Positions 28,051 through 36,771 of a DNA stretch of 47,894 nucleotides are shown here, in pieces. The position numbers were made by a program, and so were the translations under genes. The notes beneath the pieces were generated by a model, which did not search any database, was not told the origin of the DNA, and saw only the letters and a list, made by a program, of their open reading frames with translations. Numbering within the stretch: position 1 is the stretch's first letter; every line of letters starts with the position of its first letter. The stretch comes from Anaerococcus sp. AGMB09787 (GTDB lineage: Bacteria > Bacillota > Clostridia > Tissierellales > Peptoniphilaceae). The DNA lies in assembly GCF_022808955.1 (NCBI RefSeq), contig NZ_JAKZEY010000005.1, positions 1 to 47,894 on the forward strand, in the 5' to 3' direction.

Positions 28051-29859
28051 CTACTCGTCTTCGAGTTTTAATACAGCGAGGAAGGCATCTTGAGGAACTT
28101 CTACATTTCCTAGCTGACGCATTTTCTTTTTACCTTCTTTTTGCTTTTCAAGCAGTTTTTTCTTTCTTGAAATATCTCCACCATAGCACTTGGCTATTAC
28201 GTCTTTTCTAAGTGCCTTAACTGTTTCTCTGGCTATAATCTTGTTACCTATGGCAGCTTGGATAGGTATTGCGAATTGCTGTCTAGGTATTTCATCTTTT
28301 AATTTTTCTACTATGCCCCTACCCCTATTGTAGGCAAAGTCCCTGTGGACTATGAGTGAGAGGGCGTCTACCGTTTTTTCGTTAATTAATATCTCTAGCT
28401 TGACTAGGTCAGAGCGTTCATAGCCAGCAAGTTCGTAGTCAAGAGATGCATAGCCCTTAGACCTTGATTTTAAGGAATCAAAGAAGTTATAGATTACTTC
28501 GTTTAGGGGAAGTTTGTATCTAATTGATACCCTATTTTCATCTATATAGGTCATATCCTTTAGCTCTCCACGCCTATTTTGGGCAAGCTCCATTACCTGG
28601 CCTATATAGTCCTTCGGTGTTATAATCTCAGCATTTGTAACTGGTTCTTCTATATATTCTATTTCTGTAGGATCTGGGAAGTCATTAGGGTTTTGAAGGC
28701 TTATTTTTTCATCCTTGCCCCTAAGTTTTACCTTATAGATTACTGATGGTGCTGTTGCAATAATATCTAGGTCATATTCTCTCTCAAGCCTTTGAGTTAT
28801 GATATCCATATGCAAGAGCCCCAAAAATCCTGCCCTAAGTCCTACGCCGAGGGCCTTGGAATTTTCTTGTTCAAATATCAAGGACGCATCATTTACTTGG
28901 AGCTTCTCTAGGCTATCACGAAGTTTATCAAAGCTCTCCCCTTCTGCAGGATAAATTCCTGAATATACCATAGGCAAGACTTCCTTGTAGCCAGCTAGAG
29001 GCTTATCTGTAGGATTGGTGAGGGAGGTTATAGTATCTCCCACCCTGGCATCCTTTACTTCCTTGATAGATGCTTCTATAAAGCCAACATCACCACTACG
29101 AAGTTCCTTTGTCGCTATCCTTGACCTAAGAGAGTAGCCTACTGTATTTACCTCGTATTTTTTGCCAGTATTCATCATGACTATCTCATCACCCGGCCTT
29201 ACTACTCCTTCAAAGACCCTCACATAGCAGATAACTCCCACATAAGAATCGTAGTAGGAATCAAAGATCAAAGCCTTAAAGGGCTTATCATCATGGTCTT
29301 CTGGAGCTGGTACATTATTTACTATATCTTCCAGTACGTCTTCGATATTAAGTCCGGTCTTGGCTGATACCAAGGGAATATCTTCCGTATCTAGTCCTAT
29401 TTGATTTTCAATCTCTTCCTTTACCTCATCAACCCTGGCTGATGGAAGGTCTATCTTATTTAATACGGGTAAGATTTCTAAGTCTTGCTCTAGGGCAAGA
29501 TATGTATTGGCAAGGGTCTGAGCCTCCACTCCTTGGCTTGCATCAACTACCAAAATCGCCCCTTCACAGGCCTTAAGAGACCTTGAAACTTCATAGTTAA
29601 AGTCCACATGTCCAGGGGTGTCTATTAGATTTAGGTCATAAACCTTCCCATCCCTAGCCTTGTATTGAATCTTAACCGCCTTTAATTTTATGGTTATTCC
29701 TCTTTCTTGCTCTAGTTCCATATCGTCAAGCATTTGATTTGATATGTCCCTCTTGGATATGTCCATAGAATTTTCTATGAGCCTATCTGCCAGGGTCGAT
29801 TTGCCATGGTCGATATGGGCAATTATCGAGAAATTTCTTATATTTTCTTTTTTCTTCAT
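28051..29859 (-). CDS. lepA: Elongation factor 4 (LepA)
   Basis: Ribosome-bound GTPase acting on translation fidelity and 30S biogenesis. GTPase motifs are AHIDHGKST (G1), RGITIK (G2), DTPGHVDF (G3), NKIDLP (G4) and SAKTG (G5). The EF-G-like domains follow, with the LepA-specific C-terminal domain ([32 protein letters not shown]). Length 602 aa. Between lepB and the transporter gene with 8-nt gaps on both sides. Confidence 0.97.
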   Translation of the reverse strand: MKKKENIRNFSIIAHIDHGKSTLADRLIENSMDISKRDISNQMLDDMELEQERGITIKLKAVKIQYKARDGKVYDLNLIDTPGHVDFNYEVSRSLKACEGAILVVDASQGVEAQTLANTYLALEQDLEILPVLNKIDLPSARVDEVKEEIENQIGLDTEDIPLVSAKTGLNIEDVLEDIVNNVPAPEDHDDKPFKALIFDSYYDSYVGVICYVRVFEGVVRPGDEIVMMNTGKKYEVNTVGYSLRSRIATKELRSGDVGFIEASIKEVKDARVGDTITSLTNPTDKPLAGYKEVLPMVYSGIYPAEGESFDKLRDSLEKLQVNDASLIFEQENSKALGVGLRAGFLGLLHMDIITQRLEREYDLDIIATAPSVIYKVKLRGKDEKISLQNPNDFPDPTEIEYIEEPVTNAEIITPKDYIGQVMELAQNRRGELKDMTYIDENRVSIRYKLPLNEVIYNFFDSLKSRSKGYASLDYELAGYERSDLVKLEILINEKTVDALSLIVHRDFAYNRGRGIVEKLKDEIPRQQFAIPIQAAIGNKIIARETVKALRKDVIAKCYGGDISRKKKLLEKQKEGKKKMRQLGNVEVPQDAFLAVLKLEDE

Positions 29860-29867
29860 AAATTCCC

Positions 29868-30440
29868 CTAATCTACATAAGGATCATTATCTATTAGTCC
29901 GATTGAATTAAAAGGATAAAATCTCAAGAAGGCATGGCCAACTATATTATCCTTGGTGATTGGCCCAAATCTCCTAGAATCATTACTAGCTCCAGGAATC
30001 CTATTATCACCCATAACAAAGTATTGGTCTTCTCCTAGTACCCACTCACTTTCTTCTGTAGAAGGAGTTGTTTGTGGGATAGAAGTATAAGTCTCGCTGA
30101 GTTCTTCGTCATTTACATAGACAGACCCATCCTTAATAGAAACCTTATCTCCCTCTTCTCCTATAATCCTTTTTACGTATAACTTATTGTAGGCATCTGG
30201 TGCTCTCAATATTATTATATCTCCCCTATCGAAGTCACTAAAGTGAGTTCCTATTTTATTAACTAACAAAATATCCCCATCGTGGAGGGTATTTAACATT
30301 GATTTACCTGATACCATTGTAGCATCTATTATAAACATTTTAACCAAAATAGTTATTATTAAGGCTATGGCAATGGTTTTGACCCAATCCCATATAGTGT
30401 ACAAGATGCCGTCTTTATTTGTATTAGAATTTTTACTCAT
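29868..30440 (-). CDS. lepB: Signal peptidase I
   Basis: Membrane-anchored Ser/Lys protease that removes signal peptides. One N-terminal membrane segment ([17 protein letters not shown]) is followed by the catalytic Ser in SGKSMLNTL, the Lys in [11 protein letters not shown] and box E ([21 protein letters not shown]). Length 190 aa, typical Gram-positive short form. First gene of the lepB-lepA-transporter unit. Confidence 0.94.
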   Translation of the reverse strand: MSKNSNTNKDGILYTIWDWVKTIAIALIITILVKMFIIDATMVSGKSMLNTLHDGDILLVNKIGTHFSDFDRGDIIILRAPDAYNKLYVKRIIGEEGDKVSIKDGSVYVNDEELSETYTSIPQTTPSTEESEWVLGEDQYFVMGDNRIPGASNDSRRFGPITKDNIVGHAFLRFYPFNSIGLIDNDPYVD

Positions 30441-30460
30441 ATCTACCTCTTTTCCCTTAA

Positions 30461-30489
30461 ATTATATACTAAAAAAACAAATCTTCCAA
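30461..30489 (-). promoter_or_regulatory. predicted lepB promoter
   Basis: Minus strand TTGGAA, 17-nt spacer, TATAAT, 20 nt before the lepB ATG. Divergent from the rpsT promoter. Confidence 0.65.
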
Positions 30490-30518
30490 ATCATTTATTA
30501 ATATATCTCCTATAAAAC

Positions 30519-30547
30519 TTGTAAACTTGATGTCTTTATGGTATTAT
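30519..30547 (+). promoter_or_regulatory. predicted rpsT promoter
   Basis: TTGTAA, 17-nt spacer, TATTAT. Start predicted near 30554, giving a leader of about 34 nt to the rpsT ATG. Known S20 autoregulation in E. coli acts on its leader; nothing recognisable was seen in this one. Confidence 0.5.
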
Positions 30548-30587
30548 AAATTAGTCGATATAAATTAAGAAGCGAGGTGAGAGTCGA

Positions 30588-30854
30588 ATGGCAAATATTA
30601 AATCTAGTAAGAAAAGAATTGACATCGCTAAAAGAAATACAGCTAGAAACAAGTCAAGAAAAAGCGAAATCAAAACTCTAATCAAGAAATTTGATGCAGC
30701 TGTTGAAGCTAAAGACCTTGACGCAGCAAGCGATCTTTTCAAAAAAGCTGACAAGAGATTAAAACAAGCTGAAGCTAAAAATATCATGCACAAAAACAAA
30801 GTTGCAAGAACATCTTCAAGAATGGCTAAGGCTTTAAATTCAATTAACGCATAA
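30588..30854 (+). CDS. rpsT: 30S ribosomal protein S20
   Basis: Small-subunit 16S rRNA binding protein, 88 aa, almost entirely basic helices. MANIKSSKKRI opens the protein, followed by RNKSRKSEIKTLIKKFDAAV and the C-terminal IMHKNKVARTSSRMAKALN. RBS AGCGAGGTGAGAG upstream. It commonly lies beside holA and lepA in Firmicutes, as here. Confidence 0.96.
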   Translation: MANIKSSKKRIDIAKRNTARNKSRKSEIKTLIKKFDAAVEAKDLDAASDLFKKADKRLKQAEAKNIMHKNKVARTSSRMAKALNSINA

Positions 30855-30857
30855 GAT

Positions 30858-30916
30858 AATGAGTGATAATCAGTAACGGATCCCCACATATGGCTACTGA
30901 TAATCACTCATTTTTT
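30858..30916 (+). terminator. long inverted-repeat terminator of rpsT
   Basis: Perfect 18-bp arms AATGAGTGATAATCAGTA (30858-30875) and its complement (30895-30912) around a 19-nt loop, followed by six Ts that run into the holA stop codon. In the holA direction the hairpin is the same but is followed by ATTATCTT, so termination that way would be weaker. Confidence 0.9.
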
Positions 30917-31928
30917 ATTTCACAAAATCACCTATCAAAAGTATCAATTCCTTACCCATATCGAGATTAGAAGTTTTTTGTTTTAGGTCCATATCAAAGA
31001 GTCTATCATGAAGATTAAATAAGTCATCTAGGCTAAAGTTCTTTACAAAGCCCTTTACCTTTCTAAGCTCGAAGGGAGATAATTTTAAATATTTACCTAT
31101 GAAGTTATCATTGACTCCCTTACTTACAAGGAGCTTTATCCCTATCATATTCCTGACCTGTCTTATTATCATGTGATAAATCATAAATAGGTCCTCGCCA
31201 GTTTTTTTCATATAGAGAAAAGTCTCTATAGCCTTCTTGGCATTTTTGTTACTCAAAGCATCTGTTAGGTTGAAGATATTTAAGTTTAAGACTTCATTTA
31301 GCTGCTCTCTTACGTCCTTTTCCCCTACAATTTCCTCATCAGAATTAGAAATAATCTTATCTATGGTATTGACTAGCTCATAGAGCTCTACCTCACTATT
31401 CTTATCAAGGTAGGAAAATCTCTGGATAATCTCATCAATAAGCCCCATCGAAATCTTCTTGCCTGCCTTTTTAAATCTCTTACCTATAAAGGAAGTTAGC
31501 TCCTTTCTATTTAGCTTGTCAATATTTACAATAGCCCCCGATTTTTGAACTTCCTTATAGAACTTCCCCTTGAAAGGACTATCATTTGAAAAGATTAGAA
31601 AAATCACATAATCTGGCAAGGTAACTAGGTCCTTGGTCAAGGGATCAAGAGTATTTTTGTAGTTCTTCATTCCGTTTTTGGATAGGTCTATATCACGCCA
31701 AATAATTACCTTCTTATCTTCCATAACTGGGTAGGTTTCTATGGCAGTTTTGATTTGGTCATAGTCAGCTTCTCCCTTGATATCAACAAGGTTGAAGTCC
31801 ACTATCCCTACCATATCCTTCGCAAGATCTATTATAGAATCTGACAAAAATTTCTCCTTAGAATCAAAGAGAAAGACTCCCCTTAGTTTATTTCCTTCAA
31901 AAGACTTCATAAATTCAACGTAGTTCAC
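30915..31928 (-). CDS. holA: DNA polymerase III delta subunit
   Basis: Clamp-loader delta subunit that opens the sliding clamp. AAA+-like fold without functional Walker motifs, as expected for delta: LRGVFLFDSKEKFLSDSI at the start, then ETYPVMEDKKVIIW, and the helical C-terminal collar LSPFELRKVKGFVKNFSLDDL and DMDLKQKTSNLD. Length 337 aa. The start overlaps the comEC stop by 4 nt (ATGA). Confidence 0.9.
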   Translation of the reverse strand: MNYVEFMKSFEGNKLRGVFLFDSKEKFLSDSIIDLAKDMVGIVDFNLVDIKGEADYDQIKTAIETYPVMEDKKVIIWRDIDLSKNGMKNYKNTLDPLTKDLVTLPDYVIFLIFSNDSPFKGKFYKEVQKSGAIVNIDKLNRKELTSFIGKRFKKAGKKISMGLIDEIIQRFSYLDKNSEVELYELVNTIDKIISNSDEEIVGEKDVREQLNEVLNLNIFNLTDALSNKNAKKAIETFLYMKKTGEDLFMIYHMIIRQVRNMIGIKLLVSKGVNDNFIGKYLKLSPFELRKVKGFVKNFSLDDLFNLHDRLFDMDLKQKTSNLDMGKELILLIGDFVK

Positions 31929-34099
31929 CTGAAATATCCTCCCTTAACATAGCCCTCTATAGAAAATTCTCCATCAAAGCTCATTTCAACTAATCCATCT
32001 ATCTGAGTATTATATATAATCCTATCGGCTACATTATCCATAATTTCTCTTGCAGGATGGCCATAAAGATTATTCCTTCCAGCTGATATTAAAACTATAC
32101 GGGGATCAACCCTCTCTATAAAGTCCCTCTGACTAGAAGTGGCAGACCCATGGTGGGATAGCTTCAATATATCAGCCTTCTCATCAATGTTTTTTTCTAG
32201 CTCTGCCGGCATATCACCCATGCTCATAATCTTAATCCCCCTTATATCAATTAGTAATCCCATAGAATCTGCATTCTCATCATCCGAATCACCTTCTGCA
32301 ATTACCTTTATTTCTGTATCTTTTAGAACAATCTTATCCCCCTTCTTTAGGAGAGTTGGATCATGGTCCTTTACTGACTTATAATTTGAATTTGTAACAA
32401 AAATATTTTCCACTTCAAAATTATCCAAGACCCCCTTGAGATTTCCTATATGGTCGCTATCCTCATGGCTTATAAATATCCCCTTAATCTTACCAATACC
32501 CAAGGATTTTAGATAAGGGATTAGGATGGCCTCGCCTGAGTCGTAGGACTTATACTTGGGTCCTCCCACATCAATCAAATAATAATCTCCCCTATCAGCT
32601 AGCAAGAAAGCATCTCCCTGACCTATGTCTATCATTTGATAGAAGGTCTTGTTGGTATCAGATAGGCTCCCAACTAGGAGAAGTACAAGAGATGCTAGGA
32701 TAATATATCCGTGCCTCTTTGCCCTTGACACTCCCAGGTTAATAATCACTAAAATCAATACAAAAAAGTATATCACTAGCAATATCGAAGGCTTGGCAAA
32801 GTCAATTCTTGTAAATCTTATTGATCCAAGAAGAATAGTCAGGCTCAAAATCCCCTCAACTAGGATATTAAGAATAACCAAGACTAGTAAACCAAGAGGC
32901 TTAATAATAAAAATTCCCATGACAAGTGCAAATATCATATACATAGCAAAGGTAAAAATTGGAACTACCAAAAAATTTGCAAGTATAGATATCAAATTAA
33001 TACTGCCATAATAATAAATTATAAAGGGAAAGAGTCCCACTTGGATGGCAGTCGTAAAGGCAAGGCTATCTCCTACATAAGTCTTCCCAAAGCGTCTTTT
33101 GAAATATGGATAGATCAAATAAACCGAAAGGGATGCTACAAAGCTAAGGACAAAGCCAGAGTTGAGGAGGGCAAAGGGATTAGCTACTAAGATGGCGCTC
33201 GCTATTATAAGTAAGGCTTTGACCCTATCAAAGGGCTTCTTATACAAAAATGCTAGAAAACCGATAAGGTTAAGACCAATTACCCTCATTACAGAAAATG
33301 GAAAGGAAATCAGATAGCCATAGGCAAGGGACAAAAAGAACCCTATCCCATAGGCATACTTATAAGAAATCCCCATTCTCGTGAAGATAAAAAGCAAAAA
33401 GCCCATCAGGATATCCAGGTGGAGGCCTGAAACAGCCAGAATATGGGCAAGGCCCAGGTCCCTTATCTCATCTCCATCAACTAAATTCTCACCCAAGACT
33501 ACAGATACTACAAAATTCGCCACAGGCTTAGAGAGATTGCTATCAAAAATCCTATGGATACATCCATAAAAGGAGTCCTTTATTCTAAGGAAAAAATTAC
33601 TACTAGGATAAACCTTAAAATCTCCATCAATCATAGCTTCAGAAAAAATATCCTTGCTGGCAAGGTATCTCCTATAAGAAAAAAGATTAGGATTTGTATT
33701 GGTATTAGGCTTCTTAAAATCAGCCCTCGCCACAAACTTATCCCCTATATGTAAGTCTTCATCAGAAAAATAGAGGGTCTTCTCCCTTATCTCTCCATCG
33801 GAAGCCTCAAGAAAATACCTAAACCCATCTTGACTCTCCCTCTTCTGAACAACAGTAAAAAACATCTTGCGAGATTCGTCCTTATACAAGGCCTTGCTAG
33901 AAAAACGAAGGGAGCTAAGCGAAAAAGACAAAACAAGTCCCAAGATACAAAAAATAGCCCTGGACCTCCTAAGGTAAAAAATAAGACCAAGGACAAGGCC
34001 AGATCCTACGACATAAAGTATATTAAGATTTTCAAAACTAACAAAAATCCCCACTCCAACCATAAGACCTAAAAGTAGGGCCAAAAAACTTCTCCTCAT
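31925..34099 (-). CDS. comEC: ComEC/Rec2 DNA uptake channel protein
   Basis: Predicted channel for single-stranded DNA uptake across the membrane. Two N-terminal membrane helices and an OB-like DUF4131 region (about 1-160) are followed by the multi-helix Competence domain (AHILAVSGLHLDIL hallmark). The metallo-beta-lactamase-like domain contains QMIDIGQGDAFLL, FISHEDSDHIGNL and ILKLSHHGSATS. Length 724 aa is full. Other competence genes (comEA, comF, pilus) are not in the window, so natural transformation cannot be inferred from this alone. Confidence 0.92.
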   Translation of the reverse strand: MRRSFLALLLGLMVGVGIFVSFENLNILYVVGSGLVLGLIFYLRRSRAIFCILGLVLSFSLSSLRFSSKALYKDESRKMFFTVVQKRESQDGFRYFLEASDGEIREKTLYFSDEDLHIGDKFVARADFKKPNTNTNPNLFSYRRYLASKDIFSEAMIDGDFKVYPSSNFFLRIKDSFYGCIHRIFDSNLSKPVANFVVSVVLGENLVDGDEIRDLGLAHILAVSGLHLDILMGFLLFIFTRMGISYKYAYGIGFFLSLAYGYLISFPFSVMRVIGLNLIGFLAFLYKKPFDRVKALLIIASAILVANPFALLNSGFVLSFVASLSVYLIYPYFKRRFGKTYVGDSLAFTTAIQVGLFPFIIYYYGSINLISILANFLVVPIFTFAMYMIFALVMGIFIIKPLGLLVLVILNILVEGILSLTILLGSIRFTRIDFAKPSILLVIYFFVLILVIINLGVSRAKRHGYIILASLVLLLVGSLSDTNKTFYQMIDIGQGDAFLLADRGDYYLIDVGGPKYKSYDSGEAILIPYLKSLGIGKIKGIFISHEDSDHIGNLKGVLDNFEVENIFVTNSNYKSVKDHDPTLLKKGDKIVLKDTEIKVIAEGDSDDENADSMGLLIDIRGIKIMSMGDMPAELEKNIDEKADILKLSHHGSATSSQRDFIERVDPRIVLISAGRNNLYGHPAREIMDNVADRIIYNTQIDGLVEMSFDGEFSIEGYVKGGYFR

Positions 34100-34215
34100 C
34101 TCAAACCTCTTTTTAATTATAACATAGTTTTCCTTATAAATTATATAATCCTCATAAGCCTCTCAATATTTTATTTATAAATTAATCGATATGATATAAT
34201 TATAAAGAGGTACTT
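34100..34215. promoter_or_regulatory. divergent promoter region comEC / AlaX-like gene
   Basis: Extended -10 elements face both ways: TGTTATAAT on the minus strand (34124-34116) for comEC, and TGATATAAT on the plus strand (34192-34200) for the downstream gene. Neither has a clear -35. Both would leave unusually short leaders of about 10 nt, so the exact starts are uncertain. Confidence 0.4.
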
Positions 34216-34830
34216 ATGATTAAAATATACGAGCAATTCCCTGAGATTTTATCAATCAAGTCCAGGGTTATTTCTAAAAATTATGACAAGAATAAAACTT
34301 ATTTGAATCTTGATAGGACTATTTTTATGCCTAATAATGATGTTCTTACTAATGACAAGGGCTTTATTGATGGGAAGAAGGTTCTAGGTATTGAGGAGAA
34401 GAATGGCAAGGTCCTTCATACTGTCGAAGGAAAGATTTCTAGGCGTGAGGTGGTTTTGAGCCTTGATAGGGAAGTTAGGTACAAGAACTTAAAACTTGCA
34501 AGTGGCTTTAGTCTATTTAGGATTTTCTTTGATACCTACAACCTCCCCCACAAGATGGATTTTGCCATAGAGGATGGTAAGGGGGCGATTTTTATAGAGG
34601 ATTTTAGACAGGGCCTTGATAGGGACCTTATCGAAGGGCAGATTAATTATGCCATTGATGCTGGTTTAAAGATTGAAAAGTCAAATGGTATAGTGGAGCT
34701 TCCTGGTATTGGTAAGACTATTAATAATTTAATTTGCTTTGATAGGACTTACAAGTTAAAGTTTTTTAAGATTCTTGATACCGAGAGGACAGATTCAAAT
34801 ATGAAGGTTATTTTTGACTGCGATAAGTAA
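34216..34830 (+). CDS. AlaX-like (alanyl-tRNA editing domain) protein lacking zinc ligands
   Basis: A 204-aa protein that aligns by eye with the alanyl-tRNA editing/AlaX domain: YLNLDRTIF (for YVVLDKTxF), DKGFIDGKKVLGIEEKNGKVLHTVEG, RYKNLKLASGF (for RFxxMQQHSGEH) and IVELPGIGKTINN (for IVEIxGxDxxPCGG). All four zinc positions are changed: HxxxH becomes A95-S99 and CxxxH becomes N170-C174. The GGGQP loop is replaced by NDVLT (41-45). Editing by the normal zinc mechanism is therefore not expected. The reading frame is intact and has RBS AAAGAGG, so it is probably expressed. It might bind tRNA or nucleotides, or be a relic; family assignment is inference from motif order and spacing. Confidence 0.6.
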   Translation: MIKIYEQFPEILSIKSRVISKNYDKNKTYLNLDRTIFMPNNDVLTNDKGFIDGKKVLGIEEKNGKVLHTVEGKISRREVVLSLDREVRYKNLKLASGFSLFRIFFDTYNLPHKMDFAIEDGKGAIFIEDFRQGLDRDLIEGQINYAIDAGLKIEKSNGIVELPGIGKTINNLICFDRTYKLKFFKILDTERTDSNMKVIFDCDK

Positions 34831-34849
34831 TTCTTATTTGAAGATTTAC

Positions 34850-34878
34850 TTGCCTAAATTTTTTTATAATGCTATAAT
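34850..34878 (+). promoter_or_regulatory. predicted promoter of the leader ORF and ABC exporter
   Basis: TTGCCT, 17-nt spacer, TATAAT (34873-34878). Start predicted near 34885, about 26 nt before the leader ATG. It begins 20 nt after the AlaX-like gene; no terminator separates them. Confidence 0.75.
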
Positions 34879-34910
34879 TAAATAAATTATTAAATGAAAG
34901 GAGAATAAAA

Positions 34911-34958
34911 ATGACAAAATTAAGATTAAATGAATTAGGAATAGATTGTAACAAGTAG
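34911..34958 (+). CDS. 15-residue leader peptide MTKLRLNELGIDCNK
   Basis: Tiny ORF with an excellent ribosome binding site (AAAGGAGA, GGAG 7 nt before ATG) directly behind a strong promoter, so translation is very likely. The stop codon abuts the 5' arm of an RNA hairpin at 34959. The downstream structure can alternatively hide the Shine-Dalgarno of the first ABC gene, which suggests a regulatory leader peptide. The peptide is hydrophilic with one Cys (residue 13), no signal sequence and no double-glycine motif; three of its four... Leu codons seen are TTA (positions 4, 6, 9). An alternative is that the peptide itself is the exporter's cargo or a modified signal. I recognise no homologue. Confidence 0.6.
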   Translation: MTKLRLNELGIDCNK

Positions 34959-35007
34959 AAGTAAGTCTTAGGATTACTCCTATAAACTTACTTATTTATA
35001 AGGAGTA
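34959..35007 (+). promoter_or_regulatory. two alternative RNA helices controlling the ABC exporter SD
   Basis: Helix A: AAGTAAGT (34959-34966) pairs with ACTTACTT (34986-34993), extended by TAGGA (34969-34973) with TCCTA (34978-34982) and a TTAC loop. Helix B: TACTCCTATAAA (34975-34986) pairs with TTTATAAGGAGTA (34995-35007), 12 bp with one bulged A and an 8-nt loop. Helix B includes AAGGAG (35000-35005), the only SD of the ABC gene starting at 35017. The helices share 34978-34986 and cannot coexist. Neither is followed by a U-tract, so control of translation rather than transcription termination is suggested. Confidence 0.65.
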
Positions 35008-35016
35008 TACAAGTAT

Positions 35017-36771
35017 ATGAAAGAAATTAAATTTTTATTGAAACAAATGGCAAAGTTTGAGCCATTCATGTTTGTTCTAATTGCACTTTATTCCATATTT
35101 ATCGGTATTAGACCCTTTATATGGATTATTTCACCTGCCTATATTTTAAAGAATACGGATAAGCCCTTTTCTTTTTTTCTGATATTTTTTATAGTAGTCT
35201 TACTTATAAGTTCACTTATAGGTTTTTTTGAGTCTTTTATTATGAATAACTACCGTATGAGAATGAACTCTATTAGGTATAGGTTCATTAGGATGGTTAC
35301 GGATTATTCCTTGCATCTCGATTTTGATAAGCAAAAAGATAAGGATTATATAGAAAAAATTAATAATGCCAATAAGGCTTGTAGGGATCCCTTTAATGGA
35401 GCTGGTGGTATTATGATGCAGCTTCCCCCACTTATGTCTGTAATAGTATCAATCGCAGGCTTTGCTTGGATATTTTTTGCTATGGGATTAAAGATATTCT
35501 TGATAGTTATGGCTATTAGTTTGATAACCTTATGGATCAATTACAAGACTACTATATTATTTCGAGACTTTTGGGACAGTCAGAGTAATAACTGGAATAT
35601 TTTTGAAAAGCTCAATTATCAGCTAAGAAATCCTGAATCAAAGCAAGACATCCTTATTTTTAACTTTATCTCCCTCTTTAGATCCTACTATATGGGAAGA
35701 AATAAGGAAAGAATAGATGGATTAGCAGAAGTTAATAATAAGGAATTGAAATTAAAAAGCCTAGGAAAATTAATTTCCATACTAAGGGATGGGCTAATGA
35801 TTTTTTGGCTTCTCTCTTCAATTATAAGGGGAGCTATTGATATAGGTGATTTTTATATGTTCTTTACTGCTATCTTTAGCTTTATCACCTTTGAGGAAAG
35901 TATTTTTTGGACCTTTGCAAACTTCAGAAATTCGGCAGTTTCCTTTAGATATTTCTTGAAACTATTTGAAGATGAAGATTTACTTGAAGAGAAGAGCCTC
36001 CCTCTTCCAGCTAAGATGGATGATTTTAAGATAGAATTTAAAAATGTGTCCTTTGGATACCCAAACACCGACGCCCTTGTACTAAAGGATATCAACCTAA
36101 TTATTCATAAGGGAGAATCCATTGCCCTAGTTGGTGAAAATGGAGCTGGCAAGTCAACCCTAGCCCTCCTCCTCTGTGGTCTCTATGAGCCTACATCTGG
36201 TCAAATCCTCTTAAATGGCATAGATATAAGAACCTATGGGAAGAATTACCTAGACCTAATCGGGGCAATCTTCCAGGACTCCCTCCTTATGCCCTTTACT
36301 ATCCAAGAAAATATTACCTTTAAGTCAAGAGAAACTGATTTGACTGATATTTATAGGAAGACTAGGCTAGATGAAATAGTCGAGAGTTATGAGGATAAGG
36401 ACAAGCAAGTCTTGCTTAGGACCTTGGATGAGAATGGTGTTGACCTTTCCGGTGGTCAAAAGCAAAGGATATTTTTATCGAGGGCCTTGTACAAGGATAA
36501 GTCTAAACTTTTGATTTTGGATGAGCCAACAGCCCAATTGGATGCCCTTGCAGAAAAAGACCTCTATATGCTCTATGATAAGTTAACCAAGGACAAGGCT
36601 TCAATATTCATATCCCATAGGCTAGCATCGACCAAGTTTTGTGATAGGGTTATCTTCCTTAAAAATGGAAAAATAACTGGCAATAATACCCACGAAAGAT
36701 TAATCGAAGAAAATGAAGAGTACAGGGACCTCTATAACTTGCAAGCAAAGAATTATAAGGAGGTATTATGA
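35017..36771 (+). CDS. ABC exporter half-transporter, subunit 1 (canonical NBD)
   Basis: Type IV (exporter-fold) half-transporter, 584 aa. Membrane domain about 1-310 with roughly six helices, then a nucleotide-binding domain: Walker A GENGAGKST (373-381), Q-loop Q420, signature LSGGQ (477-481), Walker B ending in D502-E503, D-loop QLD and switch His534. All catalytic residues are present. No C39 peptidase domain is fused, so it would not process double-glycine leaders. The SD is 11 nt from the ATG and can be sequestered in the leader RNA. It overlaps the next ABC gene by 4 nt (ATGA), so the two probably form a heterodimer. Substrate unknown: drug, lipid or peptide. Confidence 0.85.
   Translation: MKEIKFLLKQMAKFEPFMFVLIALYSIFIGIRPFIWIISPAYILKNTDKPFSFFLIFFIVVLLISSLIGFFESFIMNNYRMRMNSIRYRFIRMVTDYSLHLDFDKQKDKDYIEKINNANKACRDPFNGAGGIMMQLPPLMSVIVSIAGFAWIFFAMGLKIFLIVMAISLITLWINYKTTILFRDFWDSQSNNWNIFEKLNYQLRNPESKQDILIFNFISLFRSYYMGRNKERIDGLAEVNNKELKLKSLGKLISILRDGLMIFWLLSSIIRGAIDIGDFYMFFTAIFSFITFEESIFWTFANFRNSAVSFRYFLKLFEDEDLLEEKSLPLPAKMDDFKIEFKNVSFGYPNTDALVLKDINLIIHKGESIALVGENGAGKSTLALLLCGLYEPTSGQILLNGIDIRTYGKNYLDLIGAIFQDSLLMPFTIQENITFKSRETDLTDIYRKTRLDEIVESYEDKDKQVLLRTLDENGVDLSGGQKQRIFLSRALYKDKSKLLILDEPTAQLDALAEKDLYMLYDKLTKDKASIFISHRLASTKFCDRVIFLKNGKITGNNTHERLIEENEEYRDLYNLQAKNYKEVL

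Noticed and set aside
30551-30907. 118-codon minus-strand frame over rpsT
   Set aside because: Exact antisense shadow of the S20 gene with no RBS; its hydrophobicity is the complement of Lys/Ala-rich codons.
34959-35007. Intrinsic transcription terminator in the ABC leader
   Set aside because: Neither helix is followed by a U-tract, so translational control fits better.
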